Below are positions 27,603-39,863 of a stretch of 64,000 nt of DNA, one piece after another. Made by a program: the position numbers and the translations under genes. This stretch comes from Methylacidimicrobium sp. AP8. Its GTDB lineage: Bacteria; Verrucomicrobiota; Verrucomicrobiia; Methylacidiphilales; Methylacidiphilaceae. The first letter of the stretch is position 1, and the number at the start of each line of letters is the position of its first letter. The stretch lies in NCBI RefSeq assembly GCF_903064525.1, contig NZ_LR797830.1, forward strand, positions 1,736,001 through 1,800,000, given 5' to 3'. Under the pieces are notes generated by a model, which was not told the DNA's origin, did not search any database, and saw only the letters and a list, made by a program, of their open reading frames with translations.

Positions 27603-27956
27603 CTAGCGGACCGAAGGCCGCGAAGCCTTTTCCTCCAACTGGGAAAGCTCTTCCTTGGCCTCAGCTTCTCCCTGGGCGGCCGCCTTCTCGAGCCAGGCTT
27701 CCGCCTCTTCCCGATCCGGCTCGAACCCCAGCCCCTCCAGGTGCGCTGCGCCCAATCGGTATTGCGCACCCGCGTCTCCGCGCTCCGCGGCCCGCTCCGA
27801 CTCTTGCCGATCTTCAGAGCTGATTTCCCCTCCTCCCGACGGAGGGCCGGCGGTCGCCGCCACCGCATCGAGGCGGCAAAAAAAACGAGCACCGAACCGG
27901 TGACCCAAAGGAGGGAGAAGGCCCCGGAGCGCCGAAGGCCGCGGGAAGGGATTCAT
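27603..27956 (-). CDS. Small Sel1-repeat protein
   Basis: About 117 residues. The second half carries one recognisable Sel1-like (TPR-type) repeat, GDAGAQYRLGAAHLEGLG then EAEAWLEKAAAQGEAEAKEEL, a fold used for protein-protein contact. The first half has basic residues and a moderately hydrophobic stretch that might be a poor signal or anchor. The start is uncertain: ATG 27956 or TTG 27962, and neither has a clear Shine-Dalgarno. It is on the same strand as the DAHP synthase gene 50 bases upstream. Low complexity and short length keep the confidence moderate. Confidence 0.6.
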   Translation of the reverse strand: MNPFPRPSALRGLLPPLGHRFGARFFCRLDAVAATAGPPSGGGEISSEDRQESERAAERGDAGAQYRLGAAHLEGLGFEPDREEAEAWLEKAAAQGEAEAKEELSQLEEKASRPSVR

Positions 27957-28005
27957 CGGCAAGAGGAAAGTTCTCCCGCGAAAACGCCCCGCCGCTCCCG
28001 CCCTC

Positions 28006-29073
28006 TCACGACTCGACCGAGCGCGCTTCCTGGAGGCGCAGGCTGCTGCGGCGGAGCAGCTTCTCGGTCGTATCCCAGGAAAGGCAGGGGTCTGTCACCG
28101 AGACACCGTAGCGAAGCTGCGCGCGGTCTTCGGGAATCCTCTGGCTGCCTTCGAAAAGGTTGCTTTCGAGCATCGCCCCGATGATCGCGGTCGTTCCTCG
28201 GATCCGCTGCTCAAGGATGTTCGCGAGCACGGCCTCCTGCACGGCGGGCCGCTTCGCCGAATTGGCGTGGCTGCAGTCCACGATCACCCGCTGCGGCAAT
28301 CCTGCCTTGGAAAGCCGGGTGCAAACTTCCTGGATGCTCTCCGGGTCGTAATTGCTCCGCTTATGCCCGCCGCGCAAAACCACGTGCCCCCACGGATTTC
28401 CCGAGGTCCGGATGACGCTCGTAACCCCTTCCTGGTCGATCCCGACGAAGCTGTGCGGGTGCAGCGCGGCGCCCAGCGCGTCGACGGCGATCTGCAGCGA
28501 GCCGTCGGTCCCGTTCTTGAAGCCCACCGGCATCGAAAGCCCGCTCGCCATCTCCCGATGGAGTTGGGATTCCGTCGTCCGGGCCCCGATCGCGGCCCAG
28601 CTCACCAGATCGTCGATATACTGCGGGGTGATCGCATCCAGGAACTCGCTAGCCGTCGGAAGGCCCATTTCGTTGATCTCGAGCAGAAGCTTCCTGGCCA
28701 GCCGCAATCCCTCCTGGATGTTGCAGGAGCCGTCGAGAAAGGGGTCGTTGATGAGGCCCTTCCAGCCGAGCGTCGTCCTCGGCTTTTCAAAATAGGCGCG
28801 CATCACCAGAAAAAGCTCCCCGGCGAGCTCGTCCTGCAGGGAACGAAGGCAACGGGCATATTCCAAGGCCGCCACCGGATCGTGGATCGAGCAAGGGCCG
28901 ACGATCACCAGAAACCGCTTGTCCTCCCCCGACAGGATCTGCTGGATGGTAAGGCGGCTCCGATACACGGTCTGGTTCGCGACCGCGGTCAGGGGAAGAC
29001 TTCCCTTGAGGACGCGCGGCGAGACCAAGCGCTCGACGGCGCGAACGCGCAGGTTCTGGATCGGAAACATCAT
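28006..29073 (-). CDS. aroG: 3-deoxy-7-phosphoheptulonate (DAHP) synthase, class I
   Basis: First enzyme of the shikimate pathway, joining phosphoenolpyruvate and erythrose 4-phosphate. 355 residues of the AroG/F/H type: VGPCSIHDPVAALEYA, MRAYFEKPRTTLGWKGLINDP (metal and PEP contacts), GARTTESQ, GFKNGTDGSLQIAVDA, VDCSHANSAK and the ending YGVSVTDPCLSW. I use the ATG at 29073, 13 bases after the mutY stop; the start region has no strong Shine-Dalgarno. Which aromatic amino acid inhibits it cannot be read from sequence. aroD and a decayed P-protein are elsewhere in the window. Confidence 0.95.
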   Translation of the reverse strand: MMFPIQNLRVRAVERLVSPRVLKGSLPLTAVANQTVYRSRLTIQQILSGEDKRFLVIVGPCSIHDPVAALEYARCLRSLQDELAGELFLVMRAYFEKPRTTLGWKGLINDPFLDGSCNIQEGLRLARKLLLEINEMGLPTASEFLDAITPQYIDDLVSWAAIGARTTESQLHREMASGLSMPVGFKNGTDGSLQIAVDALGAALHPHSFVGIDQEGVTSVIRTSGNPWGHVVLRGGHKRSNYDPESIQEVCTRLSKAGLPQRVIVDCSHANSAKRPAVQEAVLANILEQRIRGTTAIIGAMLESNLFEGSQRIPEDRAQLRYGVSVTDPCLSWDTTEKLLRRSSLRLQEARSVES

Positions 29074-29086
29074 GGCGGCGATTAAC

Positions 29087-30145
29087 CTAGCGCACGGTCT
29101 CGGCAAGAGCAACCGCTTCCCCAGGCCGGGCTTCGTCCTGTTCCGTCGGCATTTCGCCGGAAGATCCCCGCCGCACGGCCATCGCCAAGGCCCTTCGATG
29201 AGGAGCGGGCAGCGGCAGGCGCGCCAGCTCTTCCCGGGAAACCCATCTTCCCTCTCCCTTCTCCGCGGCCCGCCACTCGGCCCGGAAAAGCGTGAGCCGC
29301 ACCCGATAGCGAGTGATGGAATACCAAAGGCAAGCGGCTTCCCCGAGGTTCCTCATCGAGTCCGGATCGAAGCTCGGGAACCGCCAAAAGCCGCGATACC
29401 GCGCTTCCCGCGACGGCTCGAGCCAGATCCGGCCGGCTTCGGCGAGCAGAGCAGCGCTCTCCGCGCAGGGAGTTGGGGGAGGCTTGGGTCGCGAGGCGAC
29501 CACTTGACCGCGGCTGGGGCAGAGCCCCGCCACCGGACAGACCGGGCAGTCGGCCTTCCGCGGCTTGCAGACCGTGCGGCCCATCTCCATCAGCGCCGAG
29601 TTGAAGGCCGCGCAATCCTGCGCCGCCGGCAGAAGGGCGGCGGCGATCTCCCATAGAGACTCGGCCGCCCTCTCTTCCGGCAGCGCGAAGAGCCGGCGAA
29701 AGAGACGGCGGACGTTCGCGTCGACCAGCGGAGCTCTCCGCCCGAAGGCGAGGCTGGCGAGGGCACCCGCCGTATAGCGTCCGATCCCGGGAAGCCGCTC
29801 GAGCTCTTCCACCTTCGACGGCAGCCGGCCTCCGTGCTCGGCCACCAGCAGACGCGCGATCCGCAGGAGATTGCGCGCACGGGCGTAGTAGCCAAGCCCC
29901 TCCCATAGCCGAAGCACCTCCTCCTCCGACGCCGCCGCCAGGGTGAAAAGGTCCGGAAAGCGCTCCATCCAGCGCCGGTAGTAGGCGACGACCGTTGCCA
30001 CGCGCGTCTGCTGCAGCATCAGTTCGGAAACCAGAATCGAATAGGGATCGGCGCTTCGTCTCCAGGGAAGATCCGCGGCCCGCTCTCGATACCAGGCAAG
30101 CAAGCGCCGGTGCAACTCCCGGCGGAATTTCCTCTCGATCTTCAT
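29087..30145 (-). CDS. mutY: A/G-specific adenine DNA glycosylase
   Basis: Removes adenine paired with 8-oxoguanine. 352 residues: catalytic Glu41 in SELMLQQTRV, helix-hairpin-helix LPGIGRYTAGAL (about 118-129), catalytic Asp142 in LVDANVRR, and the 4Fe-4S cysteines C193, C200, C203 and C209. The C-terminal half (about 230-330, ending in PAPHRRAL) resembles the NUDIX-like domain that recognises 8-oxoG. It is followed 13 bases later by the DAHP synthase gene; no functional link is known. Confidence 0.96.
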   Translation of the reverse strand: MKIERKFRRELHRRLLAWYRERAADLPWRRSADPYSILVSELMLQQTRVATVVAYYRRWMERFPDLFTLAAASEEEVLRLWEGLGYYARARNLLRIARLLVAEHGGRLPSKVEELERLPGIGRYTAGALASLAFGRRAPLVDANVRRLFRRLFALPEERAAESLWEIAAALLPAAQDCAAFNSALMEMGRTVCKPRKADCPVCPVAGLCPSRGQVVASRPKPPPTPCAESAALLAEAGRIWLEPSREARYRGFWRFPSFDPDSMRNLGEAACLWYSITRYRVRLTLFRAEWRAAEKGEGRWVSREELARLPLPAPHRRALAMAVRRGSSGEMPTEQDEARPGEAVALAETVR

Positions 30146-30167
30146 CGGGATCCGCTAGGTTAGCTAC

Positions 30168-31244
30168 GTGCTCCCGTTTCTGGCGCGTACGATCCTCCGA
30201 TCCAAGGATTTTTTCTCCTCGGGCGGCGCCGGTTCGTGCCCCCCTCCTCCGCCGCCGTCCACGTTTTCCTTCTCGCTGGCGCCCGAGCAGATCAACGAGC
30301 TGCGGGAGCGGCTGCGGCAGAAGGGATTTGAGATGCGGAGCCTACCGCACGGCCTCTTCGATGCGCGAGGGCCCTCGCTGGTCGTCCGCGCCTACCGGAC
30401 CGGGACGGTACTCATCCAAGGGCGAGCGGCGGCCGATTTTGTTGAGATGTTCCTGGAACCGGAAATCCTCCGCGAAGTGCGGATCGGACCGCCGGAGACC
30501 GGCAAGCCCGAGGACGACTCGCCGCACGCCGGTTCGGACGAGTGCGGGAAAGGCGACTTCTTCGGACCCTTGGTCGTCGCTGCTGTGTACGTCGATCCTC
30601 AGACCGCGCCCGCGCTGCGCCGCCTCGGGGTGCGGGACAGCAAGGAAATCAAGAGCGACGCACAGGCCGTCCGCCTCGGGGAAGAGATCCGCAAGGCGGT
30701 GCGCGGACGGTGCGCCGTGGTCGCCATCGGACCACCCAAGTATAACGAGCTCTACGCGCGTTTCGGCAATCTCAACCGGCTGCTCGCTTGGGCGCATGCT
30801 GCCGCCCTCGCCGAGATCGCGCGCAAGGTCCCCTCCTGCCCGCGCGCGCTGGTCGATCAGTTTGCCAAGGCCCCCGTCCTCGACCGGGCGATCCGGCAGC
30901 AGGGGCTCTCCCTCCGGGTCGACCAGAAACCCAGGGCGGAATCCGACATCGCGGTGGCAGCCGCCTCGCTTCTGGCGCGAATGGAGTTTCTCCGCCGGCT
31001 CGTCCTTCTCGGGAAGGAAGCGGGAAGAACTCTCCCGAAGGGAGCTTCGTCCCCTGTTCTGGCGGCGGCGCAGGAAATCGTCCGCAGCCAAGGCGCCGAC
31101 CGCCTCCGGGCCTTGGCCAAGGTACACTTCCGCACCTTCGGCCGGGCGGCGGCGGTCGGCGCCTCCCTGGAGATGCGCAGCTCCGGGCCCCCCGAGGAGA
31201 GGGTCTCGCCGCCGCTCTTGCGCCCGTCTCCCGAGCAAGTATGA
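30168..31244 (+). CDS. rnhC: Ribonuclease HIII
   Basis: 358 residues. The N-terminal part (about 30-110, FSLAPEQINELRERLRQKG) is the TBP-like substrate-binding domain that sets RNase HIII apart from RNase HII; the catalytic domain follows with GSDECGKGDFFGPLVVAAV and RDSKEIK. The acidic residues of the DEDE site are visible. A proline run (PPPPPPS, about 25-31) and a basic tail are unusual. The start is GTG at 30168. Bacteria usually have RNase HI or HIII besides HII; here HII and HIII are both present within 23 kb. Confidence 0.93.
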   Translation: MLPFLARTILRSKDFFSSGGAGSCPPPPPPSTFSFSLAPEQINELRERLRQKGFEMRSLPHGLFDARGPSLVVRAYRTGTVLIQGRAAADFVEMFLEPEILREVRIGPPETGKPEDDSPHAGSDECGKGDFFGPLVVAAVYVDPQTAPALRRLGVRDSKEIKSDAQAVRLGEEIRKAVRGRCAVVAIGPPKYNELYARFGNLNRLLAWAHAAALAEIARKVPSCPRALVDQFAKAPVLDRAIRQQGLSLRVDQKPRAESDIAVAAASLLARMEFLRRLVLLGKEAGRTLPKGASSPVLAAAQEIVRSQGADRLRALAKVHFRTFGRAAAVGASLEMRSSGPPEERVSPPLLRPSPEQV

Positions 31245-31452
31245 TGAAGTCTACCCGATTGGAAGGAATCATGACGCCGCGGGGAGGGAGCCAACCGAGC
31301 TTGGAGGAGCGGGACGGCCTCCCGCCGGTTTTCTGTCGAAGCGATCGGGGGAAGAAGCGGGGAGGAGCGGAGCGAAGGGGCGATGCGCAACGCATAGGCG
31401 TCCGCGCACGCGATCATTCCTGGCCTAGGGCCGGGCCAAGGGAGAGATAGAC

Positions 31453-33018
31453 ATGTACCGCCTTATGGACGGGCAAACAAAGTTGAAGACCCCCTGGAAG
31501 CGGGGAGCGGTCCTCGTTTTGGTCGCTCTGCTGGGAGTCGGTCTAGGCCTCGTGATCCGGGAATGGATCCTCCCGTCCCCCAAGCCGGTGCCACCGCCCC
31601 CGGCCGCCTCGGAGCCGGTGATTCCCCGCGCCATCCCCGTGCCGCAAGGCTTGGAATCCCATGCCGCCGGCGGCCTCTTGCAGGAGATCAATCGGGAATA
31701 TGTCGAAATTCTCTCGCGGATCGTTCCGAGCGTCGTGAATATTTTCACCGCCAGACCCGTCAGCGTCGACGTAGGAGAAGCGGTGCCCTCGACAGAATCC
31801 AGCCCGCGCAATCCGAAGCGCGCGCCCCTGGACGAGGAAACCTCGCTCGGCTCCGGAGTGATCCTCAGCCCCCAAGGACACATCCTGACCAACGCCCACC
31901 TCGTCAAGAACGCCCGGGAAATCCGCGTGCAGCTTTTTGACGGACGCCGGTACCAAGCCAAGCTCATCGGGCTGGACGAGCCTGCCGATATCGCCGTTCT
32001 GAAAATCGAAGCCAAAGGGCTCATCCCTGCCCTGTGGGGGGACTCGGACCGGCTCGAGGTGGGCGATCAGGTTTTCGCCGTGGGCAACCCGTTCGGCCTG
32101 AGCGGCTCCGTGAGCCGGGGCATCGTGAGCGCCAAGGGCCGCAACCCCAACCTCTCCGCCTCGGGCTTCGAAAACTACATCCAGACCGATGCGGCCATCA
32201 ACCCGGGGAATTCCGGCGGAGCCCTGATCAACGTGGAAGGGTTGCTCGTGGGGATCAATACCGCCATCTATTCGCGCAGCGGCGGGTCCAACGGCATCGG
32301 CTTCGCCATCCCGAGCAAGATCGCCCGCTTCGCCTATGAGAGCCTCGTCGCCCGCGGAAAGGTCGTGCGCGGCTTCCTCGGCGTCGAAGCCCAGGACGTC
32401 GACGAGGACATGCAGCAGGCCTTCAACCTTCCGGACACCTCCGGCGCCTTGGTAACGCGGGTCGAACCCAATTCTCCGGCCGCCAAAGCCGGGCTTCGGC
32501 GCGGGGACGTGATCGTGCGATACCACGGGATGAACGTGCGCGATCCGGCGGAGCTGCGGCTCTACGTTTCCGAAACGTCGGCTTCGACGGTGGTGCCCAT
32601 CATCTTCTACCGGGATGGGAAATCCCTCACCGTGCAGGCGCAGATCACGGAGCAGCCGGACCAAGGCGCCCGAACCGAAGAGGGCTCACGGTGGCAGGTG
32701 GTCCGGACCGGGGAGCTCGGCAACGCCTTCGCCGGTCTCCAGATCGTCAATCTGGACGACAGCCTGCGCGCCCAGCTAGGGCTTCAGTCCCACGCCTCCG
32801 GCGTGTACGTGGTCGACGTGGAGGAAGGGGCTCCATCACTCGACCTCCTCCAACCCGGAGATCTGATCGAGGAGATCCGCAAGGTCGGGAAGGCCGCGGA
32901 GAAGGTGCGCAACACGGCCGATCTTCTGCGGATTGCTACGGCCGAGCGGGCGAAGGAACCGGTTCTCTTCTACATCCGCCGAGGGGGGGCGCAGACCTTC
33001 GTGCTGGTTCGACCCTAA
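31453..33018 (+). CDS. degP: HtrA/Deg-type serine protease with two PDZ domains
   Basis: 521-residue periplasmic protease, anchored or exported through the N-terminal helix (about 18-36). The catalytic triad is His149 (LTNAHLV), Asp179 (ADIAVLKI) and Ser254 (NPGNSGGAL). The first PDZ lies near 345-425 (GFLGVEAQDV ... GLRRGDVIVRY) and a degenerate second near 440-520. A proline-rich linker follows the membrane helix. It resembles the second HtrA at 41.5 kb in domain plan but not closely in sequence. The 208 bases before it hold no gene. Confidence 0.93.
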   Translation: MYRLMDGQTKLKTPWKRGAVLVLVALLGVGLGLVIREWILPSPKPVPPPPAASEPVIPRAIPVPQGLESHAAGGLLQEINREYVEILSRIVPSVVNIFTARPVSVDVGEAVPSTESSPRNPKRAPLDEETSLGSGVILSPQGHILTNAHLVKNAREIRVQLFDGRRYQAKLIGLDEPADIAVLKIEAKGLIPALWGDSDRLEVGDQVFAVGNPFGLSGSVSRGIVSAKGRNPNLSASGFENYIQTDAAINPGNSGGALINVEGLLVGINTAIYSRSGGSNGIGFAIPSKIARFAYESLVARGKVVRGFLGVEAQDVDEDMQQAFNLPDTSGALVTRVEPNSPAAKAGLRRGDVIVRYHGMNVRDPAELRLYVSETSASTVVPIIFYRDGKSLTVQAQITEQPDQGARTEEGSRWQVVRTGELGNAFAGLQIVNLDDSLRAQLGLQSHASGVYVVDVEEGAPSLDLLQPGDLIEEIRKVGKAAEKVRNTADLLRIATAERAKEPVLFYIRRGGAQTFVLVRP

Positions 33019-33117
33019 CGCAAGATCTTTTTGCCGTGGAGAACAATCCGTTGATTCTTCGTTTGTTGAAAAAAAGAGAATTTACGATCGAGCCAAGATT
33101 CGGCAGAGTTTAAGTAT

Positions 33118-33954
33118 ATGGGATACTGGCCCGGAGACGGCCGGGGAGAACCGGTCTTCCGTTTGCAGGGCAGACCGGTTTACCTGACCGACATTTTCAT
33201 TGCGTTTCATTGCCTTTCGTTCGTGGTAGGCGTCCTATCCGTCGCCACCTACCGGCTCGCTTGGTTCCAAGAGCTCTCCTTGAGCCCGCAAGCGGTTCTC
33301 ACGCAAGGAAAGGTCTGGCAAGTCTTCACTTACGCCTGGATTCATTCCCCTTCGCTCTGGTTCGCCCTCTGGATGCTCATGTTCTTCTGGTTCGGCCGGG
33401 AGGTAGAATTCGCGCTCGGGCTTAAGAAGTATTTTTTCCTTTACCTCTCGCTGATCCTCGCCCCCGCGATCTGCGCCGTGCTCTTCAGCTTGGTCGACCA
33501 GACGGGCGGCACCTTCTACGGCCCCGACGAGGCGCACATGGCGATCTTCGTCGCTTTCGCCGCTCTGTCTCCTGGGGCGGAGCTCATGTTCGGCATCACG
33601 GCCAAGTGGTACGCGATCGTTCTGCTCGCCCTCTACGTGCTCATCGACATATCCGCCCATGCTTGGACTCCGCTGCTCATGCTGAGCGTCGCCTCGGGCA
33701 TTGCCTATCTCTCCGTTCGGATGCCGGACATTTCCTGGATTCGCTCCTGGAGACAGGGGTGGGGGCGGCGCGGACGTCCTGCCGCCTCCTCGCATACGTT
33801 TTTCCCGTCTAAAGCAGCCGGTGCATCCGCCGAATCGATCGACGCGATCCTGGACAAGATCTCCCGAAAGGGCATCGGAAGCCTGACCAAGTCGGAACGG
33901 GAGGCGCTCGAACGGGCCCGCAAGGCCCTTTTGCGCAAAGAACAGCGGAAGTGA
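33118..33954 (+). CDS. Rhomboid-like membrane protein, probably inactive
   Basis: 278 residues with about six membrane segments between 22 and 200, then a cytosolic tail. The layout is that of bacterial rhomboids: a QELSLSPQAVLTQGKVWQVF entry, a helix ending WFGREVE, and a short tail like those of Bacteroidetes/Verrucomicrobia rhomboid-fold proteins (ESIDAILDKISRKGIGSLT, about 243-261). The catalytic serine motif GxSG is missing; the matching segment reads YGPDEAHMAIF. The asparagine usual in the HxxxN helix is also absent (HSPSLWFALWML). It is probably a pseudoprotease. ATG 33118, 99 bases after degP. Confidence 0.75.
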   Translation: MGYWPGDGRGEPVFRLQGRPVYLTDIFIAFHCLSFVVGVLSVATYRLAWFQELSLSPQAVLTQGKVWQVFTYAWIHSPSLWFALWMLMFFWFGREVEFALGLKKYFFLYLSLILAPAICAVLFSLVDQTGGTFYGPDEAHMAIFVAFAALSPGAELMFGITAKWYAIVLLALYVLIDISAHAWTPLLMLSVASGIAYLSVRMPDISWIRSWRQGWGRRGRPAASSHTFFPSKAAGASAESIDAILDKISRKGIGSLTKSEREALERARKALLRKEQRK

Positions 33955-34047
33955 TCGATCGCCTCCCGAGCACGGCCCGTTGGCCAGCATCCGGTGCACG
34001 GCGGCCGGTGCGAGCCCTCGGACGGGCCGACGGGCGTTCTTGAGGCC

Positions 34048-34821
34048 ATGAAGGTCCTCGTGATCGACATCGGCGGACACAACGTCAAGCTCCTTGCTAC
34101 CGGCCAAGAGCGTCCCCGGAAGATTCCCTCGGGTCCAAGGTTCACGCCTAAGGATCTGGTCGAACGCCTTCCCCAGGCGGTGGAGGGATGGTCTTTCGAG
34201 GCGATCTCGATCGGATACCCCGGGCCGGTGATCGGCGGACGGCCCGCCGCGGATCCGTGCAACCTGGGTCCGGGATGGGTCGGATTCGATTTCGCGCACG
34301 CCTTCGGCGTTCCGGTCAAGGTGGTGAACGACGCCGCGATGCAAGCATGGGGCAGCTATGCCGGCGGAAGGATGCTCTTCCTGGGCTTGGGCACCGGGCT
34401 TGGGACCGCGCTGGTCCTCGACGGCCTCCTTCATCCGTTGGAAGCGGGCCATCTTCCCTATAAGAAGGGCAAGACCTATGAAGAGGTGCTTGGAAACGCT
34501 GGCCTCTTGCGCTTGGGCAAGAAGCGGTGGCGGGCGGAGATCCGGCACGTCATCGAACTGTTCCGGAACGCCTTTCAGGTCGACTATCTAGTGATCGGCG
34601 GAGGCAACCGAAAGCTCCTCGCCTCCCTGCCCCCTTACGCACGCATGGGCGACAACGCCTTCGCCTTTTTGGGAGGCTTCCGCCTTTGGGAGGCATCCGG
34701 CCAAGGGCCGCCCGCGCATCCGGAATCGGCCCCGGCATCCCGCGAGGCGTCATCCGCCCCGCACCGCGACTCCGCATGCCGTTCCTCCTCTTCGGACGAC
34801 ATGTCCAGTCCGTTGGGGTAG
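34048..34821 (+). CDS. ROK-family sugar kinase-like protein
   Basis: 257 residues of the ASKHA fold. N-terminal VLVIDIGGHNVKLLATG is the phosphate-1 motif, NDAAMQAWG follows the active-site acid region, and LFLGLGTGLGTALVLDG (about 112-128) is the phosphate-2 motif. Length and motifs resemble polyphosphate or ATP glucokinases (PPGK), but the substrate is not certain, and the zinc-binding ROK signature cysteines are absent. The ATG at 34048 has GAGG just upstream. The C-terminal 40 residues are Ser/Pro/Ala-rich and probably disordered. Followed 31 bases later by dinB. Confidence 0.82.
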   Translation: MKVLVIDIGGHNVKLLATGQERPRKIPSGPRFTPKDLVERLPQAVEGWSFEAISIGYPGPVIGGRPAADPCNLGPGWVGFDFAHAFGVPVKVVNDAAMQAWGSYAGGRMLFLGLGTGLGTALVLDGLLHPLEAGHLPYKKGKTYEEVLGNAGLLRLGKKRWRAEIRHVIELFRNAFQVDYLVIGGGNRKLLASLPPYARMGDNAFAFLGGFRLWEASGQGPPAHPESAPASREASSAPHRDSACRSSSSDDMSSPLG

Positions 34822-34852
34822 CTCCAGGGCAGCCTCACCGCAAGGAGCGCTC

Positions 34853-35926
34853 GTGAACCCGGCGCGTTGGATCCTGCACCTCGATTTGGACGCTTTCTTT
34901 GCCGCAGTCGAGCTCCTGCGCCGCCCGGCGCTCCGGAACGAACCGGTGATCATCGCCGTCGGCCATCCTGGCGATCGCGGGGTCGTCTCGACCGCGACCT
35001 ACCCTGCGCGCCGATTCGGAGTGCGCAGCGGGATGCCGCTGCGCCGCGCCCGCGCGCTCTGTCCGCAGGCCGTCGTTCTCCCCGCACGCCACCACCTCTA
35101 CGCGGCCTATGCGAAAAAGGTCCGTCACCTGCTTCACGCCCGATTCGCCCGGGTGGAGGCCCTTTCGATCGACGAAGCTTGCGCGGAGCTGCCGGGAGGA
35201 GCGGATCCGGAAGCGGTGGCCCGGGAGGTGCAGGAGGAAGTGGAGTGCCGGCTCGAACTCTCGTGCACGGTGGCCGTGGCGGCAAGCAAGCTGCTGGCCA
35301 AGATCGCATGCGATACGGTCAAGCCGCACGGAAGGATCGTCGTCCCGCAAGGCACCGAGCAGGCGTTCCTAGCCCCCCTGCCCGTGGAGAAGCTGCCCGG
35401 AGTGGGTCCGCGTACGCAGGAACGCCTCCTCGGCCTCGGCATCCGCACGATCGGCGATCTGGCCATCCAGCGTCGGGAACGAATCATCGCGGAGTTGGGA
35501 AAGCACGGTGCCTCCCTATGGGAGGCCGCCCACGGCAACGACACCAGCCCGGTCCAAGCGGAATGGGAACCCAAGTCGATCAGCCGCGAGACGACCTTCG
35601 CGAGGGACCTTGCCGACCTGGCCGTTTTTCAAAAGGTTTTGGGCCGGTTCAGCCGCGAGGTGGCCGAAGAGTTTCGTAGGGAGCAGCTGCTGGCGAGAAC
35701 GATCACGGTGAAGCTCCGCTACGGGAACTTCGAAACCTTCTCCCGGCAGATCACGCTGCCTATTGCCACGGCCGACGCCGAGGAGATCGCCGCATTCGCG
35801 ATCCGCCTGCTGCGCGCCGCCTGGCGAAGGGAGAGGCCGCTTCGCCTCATCGGGCTCTCACTCTGCGGATTCGTCCGGCACTGGCCGAAACCCGGCCGCG
35901 ATGCTCCGGAGTCCCGGCAGGCGTAG
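34853..35926 (+). CDS. dinB: DNA polymerase IV (Y family)
   Basis: Error-prone translesion polymerase, 357 residues. The catalytic acids are in ILHLDLDAFFAAVE (about 7-20) and SIDEACAEL; KLLAKIACDTVKP (about 142-154) and the HhH segment LPGVGPRTQERLLGLGI follow. In the second catalytic acid motif the family has SIDEAYLD; here it is SIDEACAE. The little-finger domain continues to about 345. No clamp-binding QxxLF-like tail is obvious at the C-terminus. GTG start at 34853 with AAGGAGCG upstream. There is no LexA-like box that I can see in front of it. Confidence 0.93.
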   Translation: MNPARWILHLDLDAFFAAVELLRRPALRNEPVIIAVGHPGDRGVVSTATYPARRFGVRSGMPLRRARALCPQAVVLPARHHLYAAYAKKVRHLLHARFARVEALSIDEACAELPGGADPEAVAREVQEEVECRLELSCTVAVAASKLLAKIACDTVKPHGRIVVPQGTEQAFLAPLPVEKLPGVGPRTQERLLGLGIRTIGDLAIQRRERIIAELGKHGASLWEAAHGNDTSPVQAEWEPKSISRETTFARDLADLAVFQKVLGRFSREVAEEFRREQLLARTITVKLRYGNFETFSRQITLPIATADAEEIAAFAIRLLRAAWRRERPLRLIGLSLCGFVRHWPKPGRDAPESRQA

Positions 35927-35986
35927 CCGGGGAAAAGCGGCGGGCAAAGATTGTGCGGATCCCCTCCGACGGATACACTGGATCTT

Positions 35987-39313
<3,327 letters not shown>

Positions 39314-39377
39314 GCCGAAAGCCGACCAGGGTCGTTTCCGGATTGCCGGACCGATTCCGGTAAGCAAAAGTAGGACA

Positions 39378-39863
39378 ATGCCTTCGTTCGATATCGTTTC
39401 CGAAGTGGATGAGCAAGAGGTCGCCAATGCGCTCAACCAGGCCCGCAAGGAGATCACCAACCGGTTCGATCTCAAAGGATCCGGGGCCGAGCTCGACTAC
39501 GAGCGGCCTACGCTTCATTTGCGGGCGAACGATGCGTTCAAGCTCTCCGTTATTCGGGAGATCCTCCTTGGCAAGCTGGCCCGCCGGAACGTGAGCCTCA
39601 AAAATCTCGATATCAAGGCTCCCGCGGTCTCCTCGACGGGCAGGGCTTCCCAGGAAATCGTCGTTCGACAGGGGCTCGACTCCGACGTCGCCCGGCTGGT
39701 CATTCATGCCGTCCGCGAACTGGCGCTCAAGGTTCAGGCGCAGATCCAAGGGGACCACGTCCGGGTCACGGGAAAGAACCGGGACGATCTCCAGCGGGTA
39801 ATCGCGGCCCTGCGGGCCAAGGAGTTCCCTCGCGCCCTCTCGTTCCGCAACCTGCGAGATTGA
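39378..39863 (+). CDS. yajQ: YajQ family nucleotide-binding protein
   Basis: 161-residue member of the YajQ/UPF0234 family: two ferredoxin-like folds. It starts MPSFDIVSEVDEQEVANAL, then NRFDLKGSGAELDY and the C-terminal RDDLQRVIAALRAKEF. Some homologues bind cyclic di-GMP and act with a transcription factor; others bind RNA or ATP. Which applies here is unknown. The stop TGA is in frame with the open frame of the fragment that follows. Confidence 0.95.
   Translation: MPSFDIVSEVDEQEVANALNQARKEITNRFDLKGSGAELDYERPTLHLRANDAFKLSVIREILLGKLARRNVSLKNLDIKAPAVSSTGRASQEIVVRQGLDSDVARLVIHAVRELALKVQAQIQGDHVRVTGKNRDDLQRVIAALRAKEFPRALSFRNLRD

Noticed and set aside
31245-31452. Small gene between RNase HIII and the HtrA gene
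   Set aside because: An open frame exists but it is the tail of a shadow frame of rnhC, with no ribosome site and basic, low-complexity content.
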